Shown: positions 7,566 to 15,633, numbered from the stretch's first letter. The stretch: 18,765 bases of DNA from CAYMEV01 sp964389675 [NCBI: uncultured Candidatus Sumerlaeota bacterium] (GCA_964389675.1 CAYMEV010000014.1:77203-95967); one strand, 5' to 3'. Notes: generated by a model not told the origin, from the letters alone. Program-made: numbers and translations.

Positions 7566-7598
7566 AAGGCCTGATGTTCTGCAGTATATCAGCCTTTT
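7566..7598 (+). terminator. Possible terminator after the 7072-7479 gene
   Basis: AAGG (7566-7569) and CTGAT (7571-7575) pair with ATCAG (7588-7592) and CCTT (7593-7596), with one bulged C and a 12-nt loop, followed by a short T stretch. It lies in the 158-bp gap between convergent genes. The T-run is weak. Confidence 0.3.
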
Positions 7599-7637
7599 AT
7601 AGCTCCACCCCGGGAATATTTTTTTATGTATAAATAA

Positions 7638-10600
7638 CTATGGCATCAGAGGGTTTTTAATTGCTTCTGCTGTTTCATCAGCCTGTATTAACAGATATTC
7701 TGCCTTTTTCTTATTACCCATTTTTCTATAAGCTTCTGACATCCTCTTTAGAATGAGAATGCAGAATCTTTTATCACTGATATCCATAAGGAGCGGTTCT
7801 GCTTTAATATAATATTCTAATGCCTTCGCAGAATCTTCTGTATCCTCATAGATCATTGCTGTATAGCACAGGGCCTTGCAGTATTCTTCCGTGTATTGTG
7901 ACTTATCAAGAAGCTTTAAGGCTTTTTTACAGTAATTCATAGCGATATCATATTTTTTCTGCAGATAATACAGGTAGCCTATGTCCCTGTCTATTATACC
8001 GATGCTTGCCGGGTCTTTCATTCTGACAGCATATTTCCTTGAATCCTGATAGCATTTCATGGCCTTTTTGTAATCTCCCAGCTTTAAATATATCTCACCC
8101 ATGTTTTCCAGATATATGCTGCAACCTAAAATATTTCCAATATTTTTGCATGTTTCTGCTGCTTTATTTGAATATTCCAGAGCTTTGTCATATTGTCCGA
8201 TATCTGTATAGATGCTCCCTAAATTTCCAGTACTGTTAGCATACATGTATTTATCCCCGATCTCTTCGGATATCTTTTTCTGATCTTCATAAAGCCTGAC
8301 AGCATTTTCATAATCATAGGATTTTTCATATAGTGCAGCTATGTGGCCGAGCGATCTTCCGTATCCCTTACGGTCTCCGATTTCCTTGAATATATTTTTT
8401 GATATTTCAAAATAATCCATTGCCTTATGCAGTTCATTCCTTTTGCTGTAAATATTTCCCATATTACCCACAGACATTGCGGACAGTTTTTTATAGCCGA
8501 TTTCCTTGCTTATTCTGTACTGGGCTTCAAAGCATCTTAAAGCGCTGTCCAGTTTTCCTAAAGCCTTGTATAAAACTCCGATATTTCCGGTATTAACGGC
8601 GTATAGCCTCTTATTGCACGTTTTTTTAAATATCCTGCCGGCTTCCTTGTAATACTTCATGGCTTCCCTGTATTCATTTCTATATCTCAGTATATTGCCG
8701 ATGCTTCCAAGAGTTGATGCATATGATGTTTCATTCTCAGGATCTTTGATTAGTGTCAGTATCTCATGAAAGCACTTGTATGCCTTATCAAGATCAGCAA
8801 TTGCGGTCAGTGCATTTCCCTTTGACCTGAGATTCATTATATAGCCTTTCATGTCTGAAAGACCGGAAGATATATTAAGCCCTTTTTCTGAAAGGCTCAG
8901 TGCCTTATCAATATCCCCCCTCATGATTGATATCTCTGAAAGGTTCATATAAGCAACTGCCATCTGATCCCTGTAATCCCATCTTTTTGCCATATCAAGG
9001 GCCTTAATATATTTTTTTTCAGAATCCTTCAAATTTCCGTCAATAACGTACAGATAGCCGATATTACACAGGGTTTTTATGACCTTTTCAATATCTGCCT
9101 CTCTATCCAGGTATTTAATCAGGCGCGTGTAATAGTATATTGCCTTCGAATTCTGGTATTTGGCACTGGTTCCTTCAGCAGCCATGTCCAGGTAGAACCT
9201 GGCTTTTTTATTGTTCTCAGCCCTGTCATAATGGTCAGCCAGCTCCTCATAATGATTTTCAAGATCATTCTCATACAGGCTTTCAATGACTTCACCTGCT
9301 AAATTATGGATCAGTCTCAATCTTTCCTTCAGCTGTATATTATATACAGTATCCCGTATTAAAGCATGATGGAATATGTACTTAAGTTCATTCAGCTTAT
9401 GCCATACCTGCTCCTTATCACCTTTTGTCAGTATATCAGCAAGCCGGTACTCATCAGAATTCTGCAGATTATGCAAAATTCCCCTCAGAACCTTAACTGC
9501 AAATTCCCTTCCAAGGACTGACGCGGTCTTTATTATCTCTTTGAGCTCAAAGCTGAGCTTGTCAATCCTTGATATAACTATCTGGCTGATCTTTTGCGGT
9601 ATTTCCTCAATACTGGCAGTCAGTCTCATATTCTCATCAAGCAGATTGTTTTCCTTAATATACAGTATGATCTGTTCCAGGAAAAACGGGTTGCCGTCGC
9701 ATTTACCAGTTATGAACCTCCTGGTTTCCCTGGGGATTTTTCTGCTTTGCAGTTTTGCCTCAAGGAAGGGTGTTATATCGCTTGTCAGCATTTTCCCTAT
9801 GCTTATCCTTTCTGTTTCTGTTTCTTTGTCAGGCCTGAAAAACTCGAATAAGGATCCGTCATCTGAAGGCCTGCAGGCTGAAATGATGGCAATGGGAAAG
9901 CCTTCAATATTATTGATGAGCCTTTTTATCAGTTTCAGGCTGTCCTCATCAATCCACTGGCTGTCGTCAATGATAAGGATAAGAGGGTTCAGGAGCCCTA
10001 AAGACAAAATGAAATTTTTCAGTGCTATTATGGTATTGTCGAATTTTCCCCTGGCATCAAGCATTGTTATCAGTGAGTCCTCATATTCCAGGCCCAGAAG
10101 AGATGCAATAATGGATTCCGTCCTTATAAGCTCTGACCTGATTTCTTCATTATCTGTTTTCTCGATATGTTTTTCGTATTCAGCCCTGAACAGTTTTGTG
10201 TTCTCTCTTTTCGTGTTTTCAGGGTTCTGGCTGAAATACCTCTCCAGGAAGTATATAAAAGGGTTGAATGATTTCTTTAATATCTCATCGCATGGTAAAT
10301 ACAAAAAGGAAATTTTGTAAGCAGAACAGGTTTTTGCTTCAGCAGTTCTCCTGAAATGCTCCAGAAACCTGGTCTTGCCTATCCCTGCAGGGCCGTCAAT
10401 ATAGATTATGCCGGCAAACCTGCCATTATATACAGGTTCTAACGCCTTATCCAGAAGCATTAATTCCCTTTCCCTGCCTATGAACGGGTCGCCGTGGTAT
10501 ATCTCATTATACTGCTTGATCTGCCCCTCCAGGCTGAAAGTCCCAATATCCCTGTTAAAGCCTTTATACCTGTAGGTCCCGCGTTTTACTGCATCATATC

Positions 10601-11705
10601 TGGTTTTAAGATTATTGAATAAATTCTCATCTATTAGTATCTCACCCCAATCTGCTCTGGTCATCAGCCTGGATGAAAGGTTGACCATGCTTCCGATTGC
10701 TGTATATTCGGCTCTAAGAGGGGAGCCTAAAAAGCCGGTGAAGGCCCTTCCTGAGGTCATTCCTGCCCGGAAGCAGAAATTTGGGATATCTCTAAGGCCC
10801 AGCATAAAATCAGATGCCCTTCTCAGCATATTCTCCCTTGCAACAGGAGCACCGAAAAGCACAAGTATTACAGCGCCCTTGTCCCCGAAAGCAGCTCTGT
10901 TGAAATATCCACCGTACCTGTAAACCATCTCTGTTATCTTTTCTATGGCCTTTAAATACCTGCCCTTCAGCCTGAAATTTACCATGCATGAAACAATATT
11001 CCTGAATTCGCCTTTTTCTTTAAGCTCTATCACCTCGCGCGGGAAAAATCTCTGAAATATGGTGCTATCTGATCCTTCACACCCGTTATAATGGTCTGGC
11101 TCATAATTTTTTTCTGCAGTATCTGAGATATCAAGGATAAAATAATCCTGGCCAATCCTCCTGCATTTATCATGCCCTATTCTGTCATAATAGCTTCTGT
11201 CAGCTATTATCTGCATGCTTTCTGCAAATCCCTGCGCATCAGCGCTCCTTTTTACCGGGTCTCCGGAAAAAAGGAAAGTATCATAATCCTTTCCCCTTAT
11301 AATACGGTATTCTGACCTGCCGAAAGACATGCCTGCTTTGACATATATTGCAAATCTTCCATATTTTGTCTCAATTATAGAGTTCTTTTCTATAAAATTA
11401 AAGATCATTGCTGCAGAATTATATGAATAAACAGGGCTTTTTACATGGAAAAAGGCCGTAAATGCATCTCCTTCAAAAGTTGATATAAATCCCTTATGAT
11501 TTTGAATAATGCTGATACATGGAGAAAAGATGCGGTTGATGATGCCGGTGAGGACCTCAGCCCCTTCTATGCCATGGGACATAAGCTTTTCGGTGATATC
11601 AGTGAACCCCTTTATATCTATCGACATTATATAGCCTGTGATCCGGCCTTTGCTTATATTCTGCCTGTATCTGGAGCATATAAAACCAGGAAGGAGGTTA
11701 TACAT
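7638..11705 (-). CDS. Soluble-adenylyl-cyclase-like cyclase / STAND ATPase / TPR protein
   Basis: 1355 residues from the ATG at 11705. First class III cyclase domain, about 20-190: metal Asp D30 (IDIKGF) and D80 (FEGD). Second, about 235-395: DKG at 275-277, T335 in YTAIG at the adenine-selecting position, and N342/R346 (VNLSSRL) for transition-state binding. The metal Asp pair sits in the first domain and the Asn/Arg pair in the second, so one complete active site could form, as in mammalian soluble adenylyl cyclase. A STAND/AAA ATPase follows: Walker A GPAGIGKT at 438-445, Walker B IIDDSQWID with D580/D581. Residues 879-1348 are twelve 40-residue TPRs. Likely makes cAMP or another cyclic nucleotide under control of the ATPase/TPR sensor. 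The ATG at 11741 would add 12 residues, but the start at 11705 aligns without gaps with the paralogous fragment at 15810. Its ribosome binding site is modest (GAGGATCAGG). Confidence 0.9.
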   Translation of the reverse strand: MYNLLPGFICSRYRQNISKGRITGYIMSIDIKGFTDITEKLMSHGIEGAEVLTGIINRIFSPCISIIQNHKGFISTFEGDAFTAFFHVKSPVYSYNSAAMIFNFIEKNSIIETKYGRFAIYVKAGMSFGRSEYRIIRGKDYDTFLFSGDPVKRSADAQGFAESMQIIADRSYYDRIGHDKCRRIGQDYFILDISDTAEKNYEPDHYNGCEGSDSTIFQRFFPREVIELKEKGEFRNIVSCMVNFRLKGRYLKAIEKITEMVYRYGGYFNRAAFGDKGAVILVLFGAPVARENMLRRASDFMLGLRDIPNFCFRAGMTSGRAFTGFLGSPLRAEYTAIGSMVNLSSRLMTRADWGEILIDENLFNNLKTRYDAVKRGTYRYKGFNRDIGTFSLEGQIKQYNEIYHGDPFIGRERELMLLDKALEPVYNGRFAGIIYIDGPAGIGKTRFLEHFRRTAEAKTCSAYKISFLYLPCDEILKKSFNPFIYFLERYFSQNPENTKRENTKLFRAEYEKHIEKTDNEEIRSELIRTESIIASLLGLEYEDSLITMLDARGKFDNTIIALKNFILSLGLLNPLILIIDDSQWIDEDSLKLIKRLINNIEGFPIAIISACRPSDDGSLFEFFRPDKETETERISIGKMLTSDITPFLEAKLQSRKIPRETRRFITGKCDGNPFFLEQIILYIKENNLLDENMRLTASIEEIPQKISQIVISRIDKLSFELKEIIKTASVLGREFAVKVLRGILHNLQNSDEYRLADILTKGDKEQVWHKLNELKYIFHHALIRDTVYNIQLKERLRLIHNLAGEVIESLYENDLENHYEELADHYDRAENNKKARFYLDMAAEGTSAKYQNSKAIYYYTRLIKYLDREADIEKVIKTLCNIGYLYVIDGNLKDSEKKYIKALDMAKRWDYRDQMAVAYMNLSEISIMRGDIDKALSLSEKGLNISSGLSDMKGYIMNLRSKGNALTAIADLDKAYKCFHEILTLIKDPENETSYASTLGSIGNILRYRNEYREAMKYYKEAGRIFKKTCNKRLYAVNTGNIGVLYKALGKLDSALRCFEAQYRISKEIGYKKLSAMSVGNMGNIYSKRNELHKAMDYFEISKNIFKEIGDRKGYGRSLGHIAALYEKSYDYENAVRLYEDQKKISEEIGDKYMYANSTGNLGSIYTDIGQYDKALEYSNKAAETCKNIGNILGCSIYLENMGEIYLKLGDYKKAMKCYQDSRKYAVRMKDPASIGIIDRDIGYLYYLQKKYDIAMNYCKKALKLLDKSQYTEEYCKALCYTAMIYEDTEDSAKALEYYIKAEPLLMDISDKRFCILILKRMSEAYRKMGNKKKAEYLLIQADETAEAIKNPLMP

Positions 11706-11798
11706 AACTGCCTGATCCTCTAATAAAGGATTTCTCAGCATATTTAACTATGAAAAGAAACGCCATAACTTATATAATAAACTCTGGTAAGGCTTGTT

Positions 11799-11813
11799 GC
11801 AATACTTTATTGC
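11799..11813. promoter_or_regulatory. 15-bp inverted repeat between divergent genes
   Basis: GCAATA-CTT-TATTGC is a perfect 6-3-6 palindrome in the 298-bp gap between the cyclase gene (minus) and the HD gene (plus); a further TTGCAA half-site follows at about 11818. It could be an operator serving both genes. No strong promoter can be assigned, although ATTATATAA-like sequence lies near 11771-11780. Confidence 0.35.
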
Positions 11814-12003
11814 TAAATTGCAAAAACTTTCTTTTATATGTGCAGTAATTTGACTAATAGAATCTTAGATTGCTTCCATCAGGAGATGCCAGAATAGATA
11901 CTGCATTTTAGCCCTGAAATATTTTAATTCCAGGCAGGGATATTTAGGTTGAAATTTCATTCTTATGGAATTAATATCTACAAAAATAAGTAAGGGGGAT
12001 TAT

Positions 12004-12600
12004 ATGGACAGGGAAAATGTACTTTCACGCTATAATGAACTTAAGAAAAAAGTAATAAAAAGGAAAGAGCAGTTTGACAGGCTGATGAGTTTCCTGGAGG
12101 GAAAAACCGACTGGCTGAGATCCCCTGCAAGTACAAGGTTCCATTTAAGCGAGGAAATGGGGCTTTTAGCACACTCTGTAAATGTTGCAGAGACGCTGCT
12201 GCTTCTGAAAGGCCTGCTTGCACCGGAAATATCAGATGAATCCTGTGTAATTACAGGCCTTCTGCATGACCTGGGCAAAGCAGGCGTTCCGGGCAAACCC
12301 CAGTATATTCCTAATGAACCGTCAGAAAAGCAGAAAATGTACCAATACAAGCCAAATTACCCCTACAGGTTCAATAAGGACCTGGTATATTTAAGCGTGC
12401 CCGTAAGAAGCCTGTATATAATTTCAAGGTTTGTGGACCTTACAGAAACCGAAGCCCAGGCAATCGTCTACCATGACGGCCAGTATGTTGACGACAACAG
12501 GTCTGTTGCAAACAATGAAGAACCCCTTACCCTCCTGCTTCAGTATGCTGACAACTGGAGCGGTTTTGTCCTGGAGAAGAAGGAAGAGGGTAAAGATTAG
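12004..12600 (+). CDS. HD-domain metal-dependent phosphohydrolase
   Basis: 198 residues starting at the ATG at 12004, where AAGGGGG lies 5-6 nt upstream. An in-frame ATG at 11965 has no ribosome binding site and is rejected. The HD signature is spread as usual: H57 (LLAHSVNV), H88-D89 (GLLHDLGKAG), H157-D158 (YHDGQ) and D183 (YADNWSG). These would bind a metal pair or single metal for phosphoester hydrolysis. The insert after GKAG, rich in Pro/Tyr/Lys (VPGKPQYIPNEP), resembles nucleotide-acting HD proteins, but the substrate is unknown. The N-terminus is a basic helix, with no membrane segment. It is divergent from the cyclase gene and followed 251 bp later by the SLOG-like gene on the same strand. 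Confidence 0.82.
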   Translation: MDRENVLSRYNELKKKVIKRKEQFDRLMSFLEGKTDWLRSPASTRFHLSEEMGLLAHSVNVAETLLLLKGLLAPEISDESCVITGLLHDLGKAGVPGKPQYIPNEPSEKQKMYQYKPNYPYRFNKDLVYLSVPVRSLYIISRFVDLTETEAQAIVYHDGQYVDDNRSVANNEEPLTLLLQYADNWSGFVLEKKEEGKD

Positions 12601-12728
12601 GGCTTTTCACAGCCTCATCATCATTTCATCTATGCAGATAATACCAGTCCCTGACTGATGTCCTGCCTGTCATGATAAAGGCCGTTCTAAAAACTGATAT
12701 AAGGAATAATATGGGAAAAAAGCCTTCT

Positions 12729-12740
12729 GGGCAATTGCCC
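12729..12740. repeat. Perfect 12-bp palindrome flanked by direct repeats
   Basis: GGGCAATTGCCC is self-complementary and lies 112 bp before the SLOG-like gene. Copies of AAGCCTTCT flank it on both sides (ending near 12728 and starting near 12753). This may be a regulator site; no function is shown. Confidence 0.35.
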
Positions 12741-12809
12741 TATTAAGCCTGCAAGCCTTCTTAAATATCATATTTGCTCTTAAAAATTTCTTGCATCCCT
12801 GCTTTTTCT

Positions 12810-12830
12810 AATACATTATGAAAATGTATT
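12810..12830. promoter_or_regulatory. Inverted repeat in front of SLOG-like gene
   Basis: AATACATT-ATGAA-AATGTATT is a perfect 8-bp inverted repeat 21 bp upstream of the ATG at 12852 and 8 bp before its GAGG ribosome binding site. It could be an operator or a leader hairpin. Confidence 0.4.
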
Positions 12831-12851
12831 TCAGATATGAGGTAGTATCTT

Positions 12852-13454
12852 ATGAATAACCGATTGACACTGGACAGGTTTATAAAACAGTATGACAGGG
12901 AGGATGCCGTTGTGCTTCTTGAGGGCAAGCGCAAGGTAGAGGAAAATGATGCTGAAAAGCTGATAAAATTGGGCAGTATCCTTGCCTGCCGTACACAGCA
13001 CATGATCTTTCGCTCAGGGAATGCCCCGGGAGCGGATGAGCTCTTCTGCAGGGGTGTGGCCTCTGTGGATGCAGACAGACTGCAGACTGTCATCCCTTAT
13101 ACCGGGCACCGGCAGGAGCAGAACCTTGCCTCTGACATAATATCCCTTGGAAGCATTGACCTGGCAGAAGAAAGCGAGCTTATAAGGCAGACACTCCTGA
13201 ATAAGAAAAACTCCAGTCTTATAAAGGATTATGTCAGGGGAATTATTAACAGATATACAATAAAAGCGACATATCTCATAAGGGATACGCTCAAGGTAAT
13301 AGGCACAAAAAAGATAAAAAAAGCATCATTTGCGATCTTCTATGATGACCTGGAAAATGGCATGTCAGGGGGGACAGGCCATACCATGATGATCTGCATG
13401 CATAATAAGGTCCCTTTCATAAACCAGACTGTCTGGCTTGAGTGGCTTGAATAA
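12852..13454 (+). CDS. SLOG/Rossmann-like nucleotide-binding protein
   Basis: 200 residues. The segment 53-65 (FRSGNAPGADELF) matches the SLOG-superfamily loop typified by the SG-x-A-x-GAD motif of DprA/YspA-like Rossmann folds. Downstream VIPY (80-83) and a late Gly-rich stretch, GGTGHTMMICMHNKVPFINQ (173-192), fit the second half of such a fold. The N-terminal block (VVLLEGKRKV ... LGSILA) would be the first strand and helix. SLOG proteins bind nucleotides or nucleotide-derived signals; the ligand is unknown here. No membrane segment. The ATG is preceded by GAGG at about 9 nt. Same strand as the HD gene, and convergent with the membrane protein at 13490. Confidence 0.6.
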   Translation: MNNRLTLDRFIKQYDREDAVVLLEGKRKVEENDAEKLIKLGSILACRTQHMIFRSGNAPGADELFCRGVASVDADRLQTVIPYTGHRQEQNLASDIISLGSIDLAEESELIRQTLLNKKNSSLIKDYVRGIINRYTIKATYLIRDTLKVIGTKKIKKASFAIFYDDLENGMSGGTGHTMMICMHNKVPFINQTVWLEWLE

Positions 13455-13489
13455 CCCTGTCCTTTATCTCCTGGCTTACAGCTCTATCC

Positions 13490-13891
13490 TTAAAAATCCG
13501 CCAGTGGGTTCTTGTCCCATTTAATACAGATCTCATTGTATTCCTTCCTGAACTCCTCTTCCTGGCTTTTCATGGATTTAGCCATTTTTTCTGTCTTCTT
13601 GAAGAACAGGGATATAACAATGATTATCCCGTTCAGGAAAATAATGAGCAGAAGCCCTATTTTGCCTACAATCAGCCCATAAAGGCCTACAAACAGCATG
13701 ATGCCCTGTATTGCTATCTGAAGCAGAGCCATCTTCATCTGGGTCCTTACCATATCCTTGAACTTTTCAAGGTCAATCCTGGTATCTATTGCCCGGGTAC
13801 CCTGCAGAAACTTTCTTATCTTGATATGGGATACAGTGCCGTTTATTATGGCCAGGAAGAACAGCAGTATAAAAATTCCCTTCAATGTCAA
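13490..13891 (-). CDS. Small three-helix membrane protein, unknown
   Basis: 133 residues: hydrophobic helix 3-20, a basic amphipathic section (24-55) with FKDMVRTQMKMAL, two more hydrophobic helices (about 55-73 and 76-97), then a charged cytoplasmic tail rich in Lys/Glu that ends with NPLADF. No family is recognised. The start is TTG at 13889-13891, with AAGGAG 7 nt upstream. The same Shine-Dalgarno is followed by an out-of-frame ATG-CAT-TGA whose stop overlaps the TTG codon; it is too close to the Shine-Dalgarno to be the main start. The gene converges on the SLOG-like gene with a 35-bp gap. Confidence 0.72.
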   Translation of the reverse strand: MTLKGIFILLFFLAIINGTVSHIKIRKFLQGTRAIDTRIDLEKFKDMVRTQMKMALLQIAIQGIMLFVGLYGLIVGKIGLLLIIFLNGIIIVISLFFKKTEKMAKSMKSQEEEFRKEYNEICIKWDKNPLADF

Positions 13892-14188
13892 TGCATTACT
13901 CCTTTATAAATTTTTTTATCCACATAAAAGCTTTCATAATCAAAAGCAGATTATTGTTAGATCTCTTCTGATAATAATAAAACTGCTGTCAGGGTATGTC
14001 AAGCCTGTATATTAAAGAAAAAATATTCGGCAGATCTGTCGCATGGTTCGTAAAAAACTACCGTGAAATATTCCAGCAGGCCAGTAAAATGCGAATATAA
14101 CTAATTGGCATATATTTTGCTTATAATTAATAGCGAGTATGAGGGAAGATAAAGATAAACTTATATTCTTGGAAAGGAGGTAAATTAA
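13892..14188. other. Divergent intergenic region
   Basis: 297 bp between the minus-strand membrane gene and the plus-strand small-gene cassette, AT-rich. TATAAT at 14122-14127 lies 61 bp before the ATG at 14189 and may be the -10 of the cassette promoter. TTGGCA at 14105-14110 is too close (11 bp) to be its -35, so no clear -35 is seen. No gene is visible. Confidence 0.35.
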
Positions 14189-14380
14189 ATGGAAAGAAGA
14201 TATCTATACGGTGTCCCTGTATGCAGGATACAGGTCTTCTTATTGCTTTTTTCTATGGTATTATTCAACAGTTCAGGTTTTTTGCCACAGCTTGCATCTG
14301 CACTGGCAGTCCTTATGATCATAGATGGCAGGCATTTGCCGATACCATGCAAAGAACTGCAGGCCCATCAGGAGGCATGA
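14189..14380 (+). CDS. Small membrane protein, first gene of cassette
   Basis: 63 residues. An unusually strong Shine-Dalgarno (GGAAAGGAGGT, 14172-14182) precedes the ATG by about 7 nt, which argues for real translation. After a short basic N-terminus, residues 13-45 are hydrophobic and could form two short membrane helices broken near SSGF. The tail is polar and contains a Pro-Cys pair. No family is recognised. The next gene's Shine-Dalgarno overlaps its last codons, and the gap is 3 bp, so the two genes are probably coupled. Confidence 0.6.
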   Translation: MERRYLYGVPVCRIQVFLLLFSMVLFNSSGFLPQLASALAVLMIIDGRHLPIPCKELQAHQEA

Positions 14381-14383
14381 GCT

Positions 14384-14653
14384 ATGTATTATACTGTAAA
14401 TTCTATTAATCAGACAGAACTGGCAACTCTGTCAATTGATGACTGCATGACAGACAGGGAGATAATTAAAAAATTCATAAATTATTACCCGGTAAGGCTA
14501 AGGTATCGTCTGAGCAGGAAGATCTGCTGGGAATCATATGATAACTGGAAAATTAAGAGATATATGAACAGCTGTTTTATTGTGCTGATGGTATTGGATT
14601 CAGCAGGGTATATAATAGATTCAGTGCATCTAAAAAGAATCTATGTCATTTAA
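14384..14653 (+). CDS. Small unknown protein, second gene of cassette
   Basis: 89 residues. AGGAGG (14370-14375) lies 8 nt before the ATG, inside the end of the preceding gene. The middle is basic and aromatic (Tyr, Arg, Lys, Trp; about 28-60), followed by a hydrophobic segment (63-78) that could be a core helix or a weak membrane helix. Two cysteines precede the hydrophobic part. No family is recognised. It ends 15 bp before the third gene of the cassette. Confidence 0.58.
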   Translation: MYYTVNSINQTELATLSIDDCMTDREIIKKFINYYPVRLRYRLSRKICWESYDNWKIKRYMNSCFIVLMVLDSAGYIIDSVHLKRIYVI

Positions 14654-14668
14654 AGGGGGAAACTGCTG

Positions 14669-15064
14669 ATGATAATCCTGACAGAAGAAGAAAAGAAGCT
14701 GGCAAAGCTTCAGATAATGGCAAACTTTATCAGACAATTCTGGGATGATCATGACAACAGTGACTATTATGATATTATAGACAATAAGCTTGACCTGGGC
14801 TATCTCGGCCATGACGGGGAATTCATAGAAATAAGCGAGACTGATGCTTCATGGGATGATGTGTTTTTTTCAATGGAAATATCAGGCAAAAGGCAATGCC
14901 TGATAAATCCCGACTGTGATTTTATCATATTCAGTTCCCTTGATGCAGTCCTTGAGAGGGAATCTGACTGGCAGAAAGAGGACAGTGCTGATGACTGGAG
15001 CCATAAGATAATGGAATTTCAGGAGATGGAGGATGATATCCTGGATCTTCTCTGGTGGGATTAG
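14669..15064 (+). CDS. Highly acidic protein of unknown function
   Basis: 131 residues with 35 Asp/Glu against 10 Lys/Arg, a net charge near -25. AAGGGGGA lies about 8 nt before the ATG. The N-terminus is a charged helix (EEEKKLAKLQIMANFIRQF), followed by an Asp/Tyr-rich stretch. The central part is likely beta-rich (GYLGHDGEFIEI, then CDFIIFSSLD), and the tail ends in tryptophans and Asp. There is no membrane segment or signal peptide. The charge resembles acidic DNA-mimic or anti-protein inhibitors, but there is no homology evidence. It is the last gene of the three-gene cassette and converges on the next gene with a 2-bp gap. Confidence 0.65.
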   Translation: MIILTEEEKKLAKLQIMANFIRQFWDDHDNSDYYDIIDNKLDLGYLGHDGEFIEISETDASWDDVFFSMEISGKRQCLINPDCDFIIFSSLDAVLERESDWQKEDSADDWSHKIMEFQEMEDDILDLLWWD

Positions 15065-15066
15065 TC

Positions 15067-15633
15067 CTACCTGTCGGCTTTGAGAAGTATTGCCTTTATC
15101 AGCCTTATAAAAAATTTTCGTTTTTCCCTGTCAGGCCTTCTGCCTGTGTTTTGTCTGTTCATAAGGTCTATAACAGATTTCAGGGCCCTGTTATCGTTCA
15201 TAATAATGTCCATATCCTCAGGTATCTCAATATTAAATGATTCTCTGCCATTATCATGTGCTTTTTCTTCCGGCTGGCGTGTCCCGGGATATTCATCACC
15301 CTGCTGTATCTCTCTGAATTCTGATGCAGTAAAAAGAACAGCTCTCTCCCGTGAATAATCTTTCCAGCCGCACTCATGGAACAGAATCCTGGAAAACAGG
15401 ACAAGGTCCCTGCCATTAGGGTTTACTTTGCCTGCTCTCGGATATACTTCAAAAAGCAGCCTTATTGAGCGCTTGTCAGCTGATATAAGTTCCAGCCTCT
15501 TTATGGAGGCATATCTGGCATTGAACTTTGCCAGGGCATATTCTATATCATTTTTCTTATCCCTCAGGGATATGGATCTTCCTTTTTCATTCGGGGATTT
15601 AAGCCTGAAAGTAACAGCATACTGTTTTATCAT
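15067..15633 (-). CDS. Unknown protein with alpha/beta N-terminal domain
   Basis: 188 residues from the ATG at 15633, chosen because AAAGGAG lies 7 nt upstream; an upstream in-frame ATG at 15666 lacks a ribosome binding site. Residues 1-65 alternate strand, helix and strand (QYAVTFRLKS, then a helix with DIEYALAKFNARYASI, then RSIRLLFEVYP), a ferredoxin-like pattern. Residues 85-115 are mixed, 116-140 form a polar linker, and the C-terminus is a strongly basic helix (RRPDREKRKFFIRLIKAILL) that might touch nucleic acid or membrane. No family is recognised. It converges on the acidic-protein gene with 2 bp between stops. Confidence 0.65.
   Translation of the reverse strand: MIKQYAVTFRLKSPNEKGRSISLRDKKNDIEYALAKFNARYASIKRLELISADKRSIRLLFEVYPRAGKVNPNGRDLVLFSRILFHECGWKDYSRERAVLFTASEFREIQQGDEYPGTRQPEEKAHDNGRESFNIEIPEDMDIIMNDNRALKSVIDLMNRQNTGRRPDREKRKFFIRLIKAILLKADR

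Noticed and set aside
9376-10320. Plus-strand frame of 314 codons, rich in Ser and Leu
   Set aside because: It lies entirely antisense to the STAND ATPase part of the cyclase gene, has no ribosome binding site and its composition is the mirror of the real gene.
11965-12003. Longer N-terminus for the HD protein
   Set aside because: No Shine-Dalgarno before 11965, whereas AAGGGGG precedes the in-frame ATG at 12004.
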